38,700 nt of DNA from an uncultured Pelagibacteraceae bacterium. GTDB lineage: Bacteria; Pseudomonadota; Alphaproteobacteria; Pelagibacterales; Pelagibacteraceae. The stretch is from the NCBI GenBank assembly GCA_902590285.1, contig CACIWE010000006.1:1-38700 (forward strand), given 5' to 3'. The notes beneath the pieces were generated by a model. That model searched no databases. It had not been told where the DNA came from and saw only the letters and a list, made by a program, of their open reading frames with translations. Each line of letters begins with the position of its first letter. The stretch's first letter is position 1. Below are positions 9,346 through 18,722 of this stretch, piece by piece. A program made the translations under genes and the position numbers.

Positions 9346-11090
9346 TAAATAATAATGAATTAATTGACCAAATTAAATCTTATAATAGGTTTTTAAATTC
9401 TGAGTCTTTAAATAAAGCTTATAATTTTGCTCTTGAAGCTCATCAAAATCAAAAAAGAGATGAAGGTGTTCCGTATATCATTCATCCAGTAGCAGTTGCA
9501 AAAATTTTAACAGAGTTAAAACTTGATAGTGCAACTATAACCACAGGATTATTACATGATACAATAGAGGATACTAATGTCACTTACGAAACTGTTAAAA
9601 AAGAATTTGGTGAGGAAGTAGCAAATTTAGTAGAAGGTGTAACGAAAATTTCAGCCTTAGAGGATAAAGCTTCAAGTGACTCAAAAGCTGAAAATTTTAG
9701 AAAACTAATTTTAGCAACTTCAAAAGATATTAGAGTCTTATTAGTAAAATTAGCTGACAGATTGCATAACATGAGAACTATTCATTTTGTAAAAGATAAA
9801 GATAAAATAATAAGAAAGGCTAAGGAAACAATGGAAATTTATGCACCTTTAGCTGATAGAATGGGAATGAATCGAATAAGAGATGAACTGGAGGACTTAT
9901 CTTTTTCCGTTTTAAATAAGCCTGCAAGAGATTTAATTTTAGAGAGATTAAATTTTATTAAAAATAATACGGATGATACTTTTAAAGTTATATCTCATGA
10001 GTTGATTGAAATATTAAAAAATAATGGTATCAAAGCCACTATCACGGGGCGGGAAAAAACTCCGTTTTCAATTTGGCGCAAAATTCAAAATAAGAAAATC
10101 TCTTTAGAACAATTAACAGATATAATTGGATTTAGGGTAATCGTTGGTAACATTGAAGATTGCTACAAAACTTTAGGAATTTTTCATAGTAGGTTTGCAA
10201 CAATACCTGGTAAATTTAAAGATTACATTTCAACTCCAAAAATAAATAAATATAAATCAATACATACAGCGGTTATAGGTCCAAAAAAAAACAGGATTGA
10301 AATACAAATTAGAACTCATGAAATGCATGAATTTGCTCAACGAGGTATAGCATCTCATTGGAAATATAAATCCTCCGAAAAATTTTCAGAGTTATCGTGG
10401 AAAGAATATGATTGGTTAAGAGATTTAGTTGAAATAATTGAGGCAGGAACTAGTCCAGAACATTACTATGAGTTCACTAAATTACAAATGTTTCAAGAAA
10501 ATGTTTTTTGTTTTACGCCCAAAGGCGCTGTGATAAAGCTACCAAAAAAAGCAACACCAATTGATTTCGCTTATGCAGTTCATACAAAAATAGGAAACAG
10601 TGCAATAGGCTGCACAGTGAATGGAAGTCATGCTACCCTTCAAACAATATTAAAAAATGGAGATTTAGTAAATATTGAAACATCAAAAAATGCATCTCCT
10701 TCATTGCATTGGCTTTCATCATCAGCTACAGGTAAAGCTCGTTCAGCAATACGTAGATATTGGCAAGATAAATCATCAGAAAACTTAAAAACTGAAGAAA
10801 AAAATTACTCTAGTACTATTGAAGTTGATTTGCCTCATAAGCCCGGAGTTTTGGGGCATATCACCTCGCTTATAGGCCTAAATAAAGGTAATATTGTTAA
10901 TTTAGAAATTATTAAAAGAAAAAAGGAATATTTTACTTTCTCATTTGATCTGCAAATTAAAGATTTGAAAAATTTTACAAACTTGATAAGTCAAATAAAG
11001 CAAAGTAATTTAAGATTTAAAATAATTCGACACAAACAGAAAAAAAATGCTTTCATTAAAAGAATCTTTGAAAATTTTAAGAGAAACTAA
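9342..11090 (+). CDS. spoT: RelA/SpoT-family (p)ppGpp synthetase/hydrolase, short form
   Basis: HD domain (GVPYIIHPVAVAKIL, GLLHDTIEDT), synthetase domain (GREKTPFSIWRKI, YKSIHTAVIGP, EIQIRTHEMHEFAQRGIASHW), TGS (VFCFTPKGAVIKLPKKATPIDFAYAVHT), C-terminal ACT. Confidence 0.95.
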   Translation: MINNNELIDQIKSYNRFLNSESLNKAYNFALEAHQNQKRDEGVPYIIHPVAVAKILTELKLDSATITTGLLHDTIEDTNVTYETVKKEFGEEVANLVEGVTKISALEDKASSDSKAENFRKLILATSKDIRVLLVKLADRLHNMRTIHFVKDKDKIIRKAKETMEIYAPLADRMGMNRIRDELEDLSFSVLNKPARDLILERLNFIKNNTDDTFKVISHELIEILKNNGIKATITGREKTPFSIWRKIQNKKISLEQLTDIIGFRVIVGNIEDCYKTLGIFHSRFATIPGKFKDYISTPKINKYKSIHTAVIGPKKNRIEIQIRTHEMHEFAQRGIASHWKYKSSEKFSELSWKEYDWLRDLVEIIEAGTSPEHYYEFTKLQMFQENVFCFTPKGAVIKLPKKATPIDFAYAVHTKIGNSAIGCTVNGSHATLQTILKNGDLVNIETSKNASPSLHWLSSSATGKARSAIRRYWQDKSSENLKTEEKNYSSTIEVDLPHKPGVLGHITSLIGLNKGNIVNLEIIKRKKEYFTFSFDLQIKDLKNFTNLISQIKQSNLRFKIIRHKQKKNAFIKRIFENFKRN

Positions 11091-11628
11091 CGCTTTAATT
11101 GAAGGTCATTTTATACTTTCTTCAGGTTTACACAGTCCAAAATATGTTCAATGTGCTCAATTGATGAGCAAACCTAATCAAGCGATAAAAATATGTGAGT
11201 CTCTAGCGGAAAAGATTGTAGCTGACTTTAAGGATTTTGATTTAATTTTGTCCCCTGCTATGGGTGGTATTATTATAGGTTACGAACTAGGAAAAATTTT
11301 AAATAAACAAACTATATTTTCTGAGAGAGTAAATGGAGAATTTAAACTTAGAAGAGATTTTCAAATTAGAAAGGGCACAAATGTTCTTATTGTTGAAGAT
11401 GTTATTACGACTGGTAAGTCAAGTTTGGAGTGCACAAAATTAGTAAAAGATAATAAAGCAAACATAATTGGTTATGCATGTATTATAGATAGATCAAATG
11501 GCAAATCAGAAATTAATGATAAAATTATTTCTCAAGTAGAACTTGATATTCCTACCTATAAAAAAGATAATTTACCCAAAGAATTATTATCTATAGAAGC
11601 AGTAAAACCTGGAAGTAGAAATCTTTAA
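11047..11628 (+). CDS. pyrE: Orotate phosphoribosyltransferase
   Basis: NALIEGHFILSSGLHSPKYVQCAQLM; PRPP motif VLIVEDVITTGKSSLE. Start lies 44 nt inside spoT. Confidence 0.93.
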   Translation: MLSLKESLKILRETNALIEGHFILSSGLHSPKYVQCAQLMSKPNQAIKICESLAEKIVADFKDFDLILSPAMGGIIIGYELGKILNKQTIFSERVNGEFKLRRDFQIRKGTNVLIVEDVITTGKSSLECTKLVKDNKANIIGYACIIDRSNGKSEINDKIISQVELDIPTYKKDNLPKELLSIEAVKPGSRNL

Positions 11629-12353
11629 TGAAAAGAATCAGGCTAGGTGTAAACATAGATCACGTTGCAACTGTAAGAAACGCAAGAGGGGAAACTTATC
11701 CTAGTCCTTTAAGAGCAGCATTGTTAGCCGAAAAAAATGGAGCTGATTCTGTTACTATCCATTTAAGAGAAGATAGAAGACACATCAATGAATTAGATTT
11801 AAATAAAATTATAAAAAAATTAAAAATTCCACTTAATCTTGAAATAGCAGCAACTAAAGAAATGTTAAAAATAGCATCTAGAAGTAAACCACCTTTTTTA
11901 TGTATTGTTCCGGAAAAAAGAAAAGAAATAACTACAGAAGGTGGACTAAATTTAAATCATAATAAAAATTTTTTAAAATTATTAATAAAAAGATTAAAAA
12001 AAAGAAATTCACGCATAAGTCTTTTTATTGAACCAAGTTTAAAAGATTTAGAAAAAGCAAAAAGATTAAATGCTGATTGTGTGGAAATACATACAGGCAA
12101 ACTTTGTAATCTTATAAATAAAAAGAAAAATTATATGAAAGAACTTAAAAAAATTCAAAAAGCTGTAAAAAAAGGGAAAGAATTAGGCTTAGAAGTTCAT
12201 GCTGGTCATGGTTTAACATACAGTTCAGCTAAAATATTATCCAGAATAAAAGGAATACAAGAATTTAACATTGGTCACTTTCTAATTGGTGAGTCAATAT
12301 TTGAAGGTATGCCGTCGATTATTAAAAAATTTAAAAAAATTTTGAAATCATGA
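11628..12353 (+). CDS. pdxJ: Pyridoxine 5'-phosphate synthase
   Basis: IRLGVNIDHVATVRNARGETYPSPLRAALLAEKNGADSVTIHLREDRRHI; EVHAGHGLTY. Confidence 0.97.
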   Translation: MKRIRLGVNIDHVATVRNARGETYPSPLRAALLAEKNGADSVTIHLREDRRHINELDLNKIIKKLKIPLNLEIAATKEMLKIASRSKPPFLCIVPEKRKEITTEGGLNLNHNKNFLKLLIKRLKKRNSRISLFIEPSLKDLEKAKRLNADCVEIHTGKLCNLINKKKNYMKELKKIQKAVKKGKELGLEVHAGHGLTYSSAKILSRIKGIQEFNIGHFLIGESIFEGMPSIIKKFKKILKS

Positions 12354-12733
12354 ATATTTTTGGTATCGGTACCGATATTGTGAGTGTCGACAGAATAAAA
12401 AATTCCTTAAAAAATAAAAAACTTATTAGCCGTATTTTTAATGAAAAAGAAATTTCAAAATGTAAAAAAAACAATAATAGTGCTAATTGTTATGCTAAAA
12501 GATTTGCAGCCAAAGAAGCTTTTTCAAAAGCACTAGGAACAGGAATATCTAATGGTATAAATTTTAATGAGATTGTTGTTTTAAATAAAAAATCAGGGAA
12601 ACCATACATAAGTATCATTGGTCAAACTAAGAAAATACTTAAAAAAAAATTTAAAAGAAAAAAATCTAAAATTTCATTATCTTTATCAGATGAAAAAAAA
12701 TATGCAGTTGCATTTGTAACTATATCATTATGA
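12350..12733 (+). CDS. acpS: Holo-[acyl-carrier-protein] synthase
   Basis: GIGTDIVSVDRI, YAKRFAAKEAFSKALGTGI. Confidence 0.95.
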   Translation: MNIFGIGTDIVSVDRIKNSLKNKKLISRIFNEKEISKCKKNNNSANCYAKRFAAKEAFSKALGTGISNGINFNEIVVLNKKSGKPYISIIGQTKKILKKKFKRKKSKISLSLSDEKKYAVAFVTISL

Positions 12734-13470
12734 AAAAAAATAAAATTTTTTACATAGTTTATGATAACGCCAAAACATTAATAGGAGCATTAATAATAGC
12801 AATTCTAATTAGATCACTTCTTTTTCAACCCTTTTATATTCCTTCCTCATCTATGGAACCTACTTTATTGGTTGGAGATCGTATATTTGTATCAAAATAT
12901 TCATATGGTTATAGCAAACATTCGTTTCCATTTAGCCCTGATATTACTAATGAGCGCTTTTTTTCTAAATCTCCTAAAAGGGGTGATTTAGTAGTTTTTA
13001 AAACTCCTGCCGATAATAGAACAGATTATATTAAAAGATTAATAGGTATGCCTGGAGATACAATTCAGTTTGTTGAAGGATCAATTTTATTAAATAATAA
13101 AAAAATTTTACGAAAAAAAACCAAAAATAAAAATATAATAAGATGTGGTAATTTTTTACTAGAAACCAATATTTTCATTGAAACTTTACCTAATGGAATA
13201 AAGTATACAGTTGCTTATAAAAAAAAAGGCTCACTTCAAAACACTAAAATCTTCAAAGTTCCAGCTAATCATTATTTTTTACTTGGTGATAATCGAGATT
13301 GCTCAAAAGATAGCAGATATCTTGACAGCGTTGGATATGTTAATAATTTAAATTTAGTAGGAAAAGCAAAGTTAATATTTTTTTCGAATGATACTAATAT
13401 AAGCAGTTTATTAAAAATTTGGAATTTTAATAAATCATTTAGATACGAAAGACTATTTCAAGGATTATAA
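12730..13470 (+). CDS. lepB: Signal peptidase I
   Basis: PFYIPSSSMEPTLLVGDRIFVSKYSYG, GDLVVFK, YIKRLIGMPGDTI, LLGDNRDCSKDSRY. Confidence 0.96.
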   Translation: MKKNKIFYIVYDNAKTLIGALIIAILIRSLLFQPFYIPSSSMEPTLLVGDRIFVSKYSYGYSKHSFPFSPDITNERFFSKSPKRGDLVVFKTPADNRTDYIKRLIGMPGDTIQFVEGSILLNNKKILRKKTKNKNIIRCGNFLLETNIFIETLPNGIKYTVAYKKKGSLQNTKIFKVPANHYFLLGDNRDCSKDSRYLDSVGYVNNLNLVGKAKLIFFSNDTNISSLLKIWNFNKSFRYERLFQGL

Positions 13471-14135
13471 TGGAAAAAAAGATTAAAGAGATTGAAAAAA
13501 TATTAAAATATAGCTTTAAAAAAATATCGTTACTAGAAACAGCCCTTACACATAAAAGCTTTGACAATAATACTAATAATGAAAAATTAGAGTTTTTAGG
13601 AGACAGAGTCTTAGGTTTAGTAATATCAGAAAAACTATTAAATAAATTTCCAAATGAAAAAGAAGGTATAATTGATAAAAAATTTGCTAATTTAGTAAAT
13701 AAAAAAACCTGTTTATTAGTTGCAAGAAAAATTAATTTAAAAAAGTTTATTTTGCTTGGTTCCTCTCACAAAAAACTTGAAAGATCAGCAGATAAGATCA
13801 CTAGCGATTGTTTGGAGGCTATTGTAGGAGCAATATATTTAGATGGAGGTCTAAAGGCTGTTGAAAAATTTATTCTTAATTTTTGGGAAGAATTTCTTCT
13901 TAAATCTACAATTACTTTAATAGACTCTAAAACAAAACTTCAAGAATTTAGTTTAAAAAAATTTAAGGAATTACCAAAATATGTTTTTTTTAAAAAGACC
14001 GGACCTCAACATAGACCATTATTTAAAACAGAAGTACAGATACCTAATTCAAAAAAAATTATTGGCATTGGATCATCAAAAAAAAATGCTCAGCAAAATG
14101 CTGCTGCTAAACTTTTAAAAATTTTAAATATATGA
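13470..14135 (+). CDS. rnc: Ribonuclease III
   Basis: ALTHKSFDN, NEKLEFLGDRVLGLVISE, SDCLEAIVGAIYLDGG, C-terminal dsRBD. Confidence 0.96.
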   Translation: MEKKIKEIEKILKYSFKKISLLETALTHKSFDNNTNNEKLEFLGDRVLGLVISEKLLNKFPNEKEGIIDKKFANLVNKKTCLLVARKINLKKFILLGSSHKKLERSADKITSDCLEAIVGAIYLDGGLKAVEKFILNFWEEFLLKSTITLIDSKTKLQEFSLKKFKELPKYVFFKKTGPQHRPLFKTEVQIPNSKKIIGIGSSKKNAQQNAAAKLLKILNI

Positions 14136-14812
14136 TTTGGGAAGACGAATGTTATCTATTGTCTAAAAGAAAATTTAGAGAAAATGCAAATATCATTAAT
14201 ATTTTTACTCAAAAAAAAGGCAAGCTAGACGGTATAGTTTATGGTGGGACTTCTAGGAAGGTAAGAAACTATTTGCAAATTTCTAACAAATTGTTTGTTT
14301 CACATACATCAAAAAATGATAATAAAATTGGCTATTTTAAAACAGAGCTAATCAAACCGATTTCTCCTTTGTATTTTAATGACAAAGAAAGAACATCAGC
14401 ATTAATTTCTATTTGTTCATTACTAAATGTTTTATTACCTGACTCTCAACCTAATAAAAAAATTTATGAGTCTTTTGAAAAATTAATAAACTCCATAAAT
14501 TTAGAAAATTGGATTTTTTTGTATATTTTTTTTGAAATTAATCTTATCAAAGATTTAGGTTATGATACAAATTTAGGTGAACATTTGAATAAAATTAGGG
14601 TTGAAAAAGATTATCTTAAAATCAAAATTGATGGATATATTTATGAAATTCCAAATTATTTAATACAAAAAAAAATACCAGAAAGATTTACAAATTTACT
14701 TATCCGTAAATCACTCTATTTTTCCAGACAAGTAATGTTAAATAAATTTTTTATTCCAAATAATTTACTATTTCCTAAATCTCGTGTAATTCTTGAAAAT
14801 TATTTTAATTAA
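14132..14812 (+). CDS. recO: DNA repair protein RecO
   Basis: N-terminal OB-fold-like segment (ECYLLSKRKFRENANIINIFTQKKGKLDGIVYGG); position directly after rnc in the conserved lepB-rnc-(era)-recO cluster. Confidence 0.8.
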   Translation: MIWEDECYLLSKRKFRENANIINIFTQKKGKLDGIVYGGTSRKVRNYLQISNKLFVSHTSKNDNKIGYFKTELIKPISPLYFNDKERTSALISICSLLNVLLPDSQPNKKIYESFEKLINSINLENWIFLYIFFEINLIKDLGYDTNLGEHLNKIRVEKDYLKIKIDGYIYEIPNYLIQKKIPERFTNLLIRKSLYFSRQVMLNKFFIPNNLLFPKSRVILENYFN

Positions 14813-15801
14813 AATTGAATTTTTTTAGCTATATCTAAAGCAAAATAAGAGACAATTGCTGATGCACCGGCTCTTTTAAAACACATTAGACTCTCAATAA
14901 TTGCTTCTTCATTTATCAATTTATTATTAATTCCACTTTTTATTAAACTATATTCACCCGAAACTTGATAAGCTAAAACTGGAATTTTAAAATTTCTTTT
15001 TATTTTTTGGATGATATCTAAATAGGGTAATCCAGGTTTAACCATAACCATATCAGCACCTTCTTTAATATCTAAAGCAACCTCTCTCAAAGACTCATTG
15101 CTATTAGCGAAGTCCATTTGGTAATTTTTTTTATCACTTTTTAAAGATTTTCTTGAACCAACGGCATCTCTGAAGGGACCATAGAAATTAGATGCATATT
15201 TAACTGCATAAGAGAGAATTTGCACATCGTGATATTTATTTTTATCAAGATACTTCCTAATTTTTCCAACTCTTCCATCCATCATGTCTGAGGGTGCTAT
15301 TACATCACAACCCATTTGAGCTTGTAATAAAGATTGTTTTACTAGTACGTTAATAGTTTTATCGTTAATTACATATTTATTTTTTAACAAACCATCATGA
15401 CCATGAATTGTGTAAGGATCTAAAGCAACATCTGCCATTACACCTATATTATTCTTAAATCTTTTTTTAATAAATCTTGTAGCTCTACAAACTAAATTAT
15501 TTTCATTCAAAGCTTCAGTTCCGAATTTATCTTTTTTATTATCTGGTGTTGATGGGAAGAGGGCTACCATTGGTATTTTGTTATTGATAACCTTATTAAT
15601 AATTTTTCCCAACTGATCTATCGAATATCTATAGATCCCAGGCATTGATCTAATCATTTGTTTCTTATTATTTCCTTCAATAAGGAAAATCGGATAAATT
15701 AAATCACTACTAGACAAGTTATTTTCTTGCACTAATTTCCTAGACCAGTTGTATTTTCTAGTTCTACGAAGTCTTAAATTTGGATATTTACCGGTAATCA
15801 T
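14809..15801 (-). CDS. hemB: Delta-aminolevulinic acid dehydratase (porphobilinogen synthase)
   Basis: RLRRTRKYNWSRKLVQENNLSSSDLIYPIFLIEG, MADVALDPYTIHGHDG, VIAPSDMMDGRVG, GADMVMVKPGLPYLDII. Confidence 0.97.
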   Translation of the reverse strand: MITGKYPNLRLRRTRKYNWSRKLVQENNLSSSDLIYPIFLIEGNNKKQMIRSMPGIYRYSIDQLGKIINKVINNKIPMVALFPSTPDNKKDKFGTEALNENNLVCRATRFIKKRFKNNIGVMADVALDPYTIHGHDGLLKNKYVINDKTINVLVKQSLLQAQMGCDVIAPSDMMDGRVGKIRKYLDKNKYHDVQILSYAVKYASNFYGPFRDAVGSRKSLKSDKKNYQMDFANSNESLREVALDIKEGADMVMVKPGLPYLDIIQKIKRNFKIPVLAYQVSGEYSLIKSGINNKLINEEAIIESLMCFKRAGASAIVSYFALDIAKKIQF

Positions 15802-15820
15802 GCTTTATTTAACTTGTTAT

Positions 15821-15851
15821 GCGACAAATGTATTATACAAATATATAATAC
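15821..15851. promoter_or_regulatory. Putative divergent promoter between hemB and the 2OG-oxygenase gene, with mirrored -10 boxes in a perfect 8-bp inverted repeat
   Basis: GTATTATA (15830-15837) - CAAATA - TATAATAC (15844-15851). Forward: GCGACA (15821-15826)-N17-TATAAT (15844-15849). Reverse -10 TATAAT at 15837-15832. Confidence 0.45.
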
Positions 15852-15874
15852 AAAGATATAAATAACAATAACCT

Positions 15875-16516
15875 ATGACAATAGATTCAAAAAACGTAAT
15901 TGACCTAAATTTAAAAAAAGAACAAAAAATTTTAGATTTTTCTGATTTTCAAAAGCAAAATTTAAAATTTGACATTGTAAAACTTCAAGAAGCTTACAAG
16001 CAAATTATTCAAACAAAAAAATTTGATGACGGAGGCGGCATATCTCATTTTGGAGCAATATGTTTAACTAGAAAACCAGGAGATCCTGACTCAGTTAAAG
16101 GACATAAAGCTAGAGGATTATATTGGACTAAGCCGGATCAATCAGGAAAAGAAGTTTCCAGAGACGTTAATATAGATGAAGAAGAGTACTCGGAGTTTAT
16201 ACCTGATTATGAAAACACTTATTTTAAAGAAGTTTTCGATACTTTATCTTCAAAATATAAATTGGGAAGAGTAAGAATTTTATTAAAAGAACCAAGATCA
16301 ACTTTAAGTTGGCATAGAGATCCAGAACCAAGACTGCACATCCCAATAATAACAAATCCAGGGTGTTTAATGGTTATAGATAATGTTGCTAAACATATGC
16401 CAGCAGATGGATCTGTTTGGATTACAAATAATACAAAGTATCATAACGCATTTAATGGAGGTGAAGAAAATAGAATTCATCTCGTTGCTTGTGTTTTAGA
16501 TTATAAATTTAATTAA
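15875..16516 (+). CDS. 2OG-Fe(II) oxygenase-like protein (aspartyl/asparaginyl beta-hydroxylase-like fold)
   Basis: LSWHRDPEPRLHIPIITNPGCLMVID...YHNAFNGGEENRIHLVACVLD fits a HxD...H iron-binding arrangement with a downstream Arg. Confidence 0.65.
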   Translation: MTIDSKNVIDLNLKKEQKILDFSDFQKQNLKFDIVKLQEAYKQIIQTKKFDDGGGISHFGAICLTRKPGDPDSVKGHKARGLYWTKPDQSGKEVSRDVNIDEEEYSEFIPDYENTYFKEVFDTLSSKYKLGRVRILLKEPRSTLSWHRDPEPRLHIPIITNPGCLMVIDNVAKHMPADGSVWITNNTKYHNAFNGGEENRIHLVACVLDYKFN

Positions 16517-16517
16517 A

Positions 16518-16955
16518 TTGAATTTTTTATTTAAAAAAATTTGTATCGCATCTGATCATGCTGGTTATGATTTGAAAGAAAATATCAAAGATTATTTAAT
16601 AAACAAACATGTCTCAATTTTCGATTTAGGTCCATATGAAAACAAATCAGTAGATTACCCAGATTATGCTAAGAAGCTTGCCAAACGAGTCCAAACTAAA
16701 AAAAGTGATATTGGTATCCTAGTGTGCGGTTCTGGTACAGGAATGGCTATAAGTGCTAATAAAATCAAAGATATCAGAGCAGCTGTTTGCTATAATTTAA
16801 AGTCTACTAGATTGTCTAGACAACACAATAATGCTAATATAATAGCATTAGGTGCAAGATTAACAAAAAAAAGTCTATCTTTAAAACTAATAGATATATT
16901 TTTGAAAACTAAATTTGAAGGTGGTAGACATTTAAAAAGGATTAAAAAAATATAA
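16518..16955 (+). CDS. rpiB: Ribose-5-phosphate isomerase B
   Basis: [49 protein letters not shown]. Start uncertain (TTG at 16518). Confidence 0.94.
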   Translation: MNFLFKKICIASDHAGYDLKENIKDYLINKHVSIFDLGPYENKSVDYPDYAKKLAKRVQTKKSDIGILVCGSGTGMAISANKIKDIRAAVCYNLKSTRLSRQHNNANIIALGARLTKKSLSLKLIDIFLKTKFEGGRHLKRIKKI

Positions 16956-18253
16956 TGTCGGTAATTAAACTAGATAAATACTTAAACAGTTTTTTTAAAC
17001 TTAATTTGCAGGACGCTGATAAAGAACTTTATAATTCGATAAGAGATGAGTTCAATAGACAGCAAAACCATATAGAATTAATTGCGTCTGAAAATATTGT
17101 ATCGAAAGCTGTATTAGAAGCTCAAGGTTCAGTTTTAACCAATAAATATGCTGAAGGCTATCCTTCAAAAAGATACTATGGAGGATGTGAACATGTCGAT
17201 GTTGCTGAAAATTTAGCTATAGAAAGAGCCAAAAAATTATTTGATTGTAAATTTGCTAATGTGCAACCACACTCTGGTGCTCAAGCTAATGGTGCAGTTT
17301 ATTTAGCTCTTTTGAAACCAGGCGATACTACTTTAGCGATGAGTTTGAATTCTGGCGGACACTTAACTCATGGCGCTAAACCCGCTCAATCTGGAAAATG
17401 GTTTAATGCAATTCACTATGAAGTTGATAAAGAAACAGGCTTAATCGATTACAATGCTGTAGAAAAAATTGCAGAGGAAAATAAACCGAAACTTATAATC
17501 GCAGGAGGTAGTGCATATTCAAGAATAATTGATTTTAAAAAATTTAGAGAAATATGTGATAAAGTGGGTGCTTATTTTTTAGTCGATATGGCTCATTTAT
17601 CTGGTTTAGTAGCAGGTGGAGCTTATCCTAATCCTACTAAGTACGCTGATGTTGTTACTTCTACTACTCATAAAGTTTTAAGAGGTCCAAGAGGCGGTAT
17701 CATATTAACTAATAATGAAGAATTAGCTAAAAAATTTAATAGTGCAATTTTTCCTGGTTTACAAGGTGGACCACTGATGCATGTAATAGCCGCTAAAGCT
17801 GTTTGTTTCAAAGAAGCATTGTCAGATGAATTTAAAACATACACACAAAATGTTATTAGGAATGCAAAGGTTTTATCAGATAGATTATCTGAAAAAGGTT
17901 TTAAGATTTTTTCAGGAGGTACAGACACACATCTAATGCTTCTTGATTTGAGATCATTCAAAGTCACAGGTAAAGATGCTCAAGCTTCGCTAGGGAGAGC
18001 AAACATAACTTGCAACAAAAATGGAATTCCTTTTGATACAGAAAGCCCATTTATAACCTCTGGAATTAGATTAGGTACACCAGCTTGCACTACAAGAGGT
18101 TTTAAAGAAGAAGAATTCAAATTAATTGCAGATTTAATTCATAAAGTAATTAAAGGCTTAAGTGAGAACAAATCAGATAATTCAAAAATAGAAAACGAAG
18201 TAAAAAAAGAAATTATCGATCTTTGTTCCTCTTTTCCTATATATGGAAATTAA
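16955..18253 (+). CDS. glyA: Serine hydroxymethyltransferase
   Basis: [62 protein letters not shown]. Confidence 0.98.
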   Translation: MSVIKLDKYLNSFFKLNLQDADKELYNSIRDEFNRQQNHIELIASENIVSKAVLEAQGSVLTNKYAEGYPSKRYYGGCEHVDVAENLAIERAKKLFDCKFANVQPHSGAQANGAVYLALLKPGDTTLAMSLNSGGHLTHGAKPAQSGKWFNAIHYEVDKETGLIDYNAVEKIAEENKPKLIIAGGSAYSRIIDFKKFREICDKVGAYFLVDMAHLSGLVAGGAYPNPTKYADVVTSTTHKVLRGPRGGIILTNNEELAKKFNSAIFPGLQGGPLMHVIAAKAVCFKEALSDEFKTYTQNVIRNAKVLSDRLSEKGFKIFSGGTDTHLMLLDLRSFKVTGKDAQASLGRANITCNKNGIPFDTESPFITSGIRLGTPACTTRGFKEEEFKLIADLIHKVIKGLSENKSDNSKIENEVKKEIIDLCSSFPIYGN

Positions 18254-18260
18254 ATAATTT

Positions 18261-18722
18261 ATGCTTTGCCCTTTTTGTAGAGAAAAAGATACTTCAGTTG
18301 TAGACTCTAGACCAACTGAAGATGGGACAGCTATCAGAAGAAGGAGACTATGTGGTTGTGATAGAAAAGAAAGATTTACTACTTTTGAACGTGTTCAATT
18401 TCAAGAATTAACTGTGATTAAAGGTAATGGAAAAAGAGAACCATTTGATAGAGATAAAATTTCCAAATCTATACGAATTGCCACTAGAAAAAGACCAATT
18501 GACTCTGAAACTATTGAAAAATTTATTTCAAAAATAGTTAGAAATCTTGAAGGGCTTGGGGAAAGTGAAATACCAACACCTACAATTGGAAAATTTATTA
18601 TGGATGGTCTGTCATCACTAGACAAAGTTGCATATGTTCGTTTTGCTTCTGTTTACAAAAATTTTAAAGAAGCAAAAGATTTTGAACAATTTGTAGGCAA
18701 TTTAGATGACAAAAAATCATAA
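18261..18722 (+). CDS. nrdR: Transcriptional repressor NrdR, with an atypical zinc-finger second half
   Basis: [46 protein letters not shown] plus ATP-cone ([16 protein letters not shown]). Confidence 0.95.
   Translation: MLCPFCREKDTSVVDSRPTEDGTAIRRRRLCGCDRKERFTTFERVQFQELTVIKGNGKREPFDRDKISKSIRIATRKRPIDSETIEKFISKIVRNLEGLGESEIPTPTIGKFIMDGLSSLDKVAYVRFASVYKNFKEAKDFEQFVGNLDDKKS

Noticed and set aside
17668-17967. Minus ORFs opposite glyA, nrdR (18401..18625), ribE/ribB (20329..20706), hppA (23426..23683) and hom/glpX (32597..32857)
   Set aside because: All lie antisense to highly conserved genes with intact motifs; considered chance open frames.
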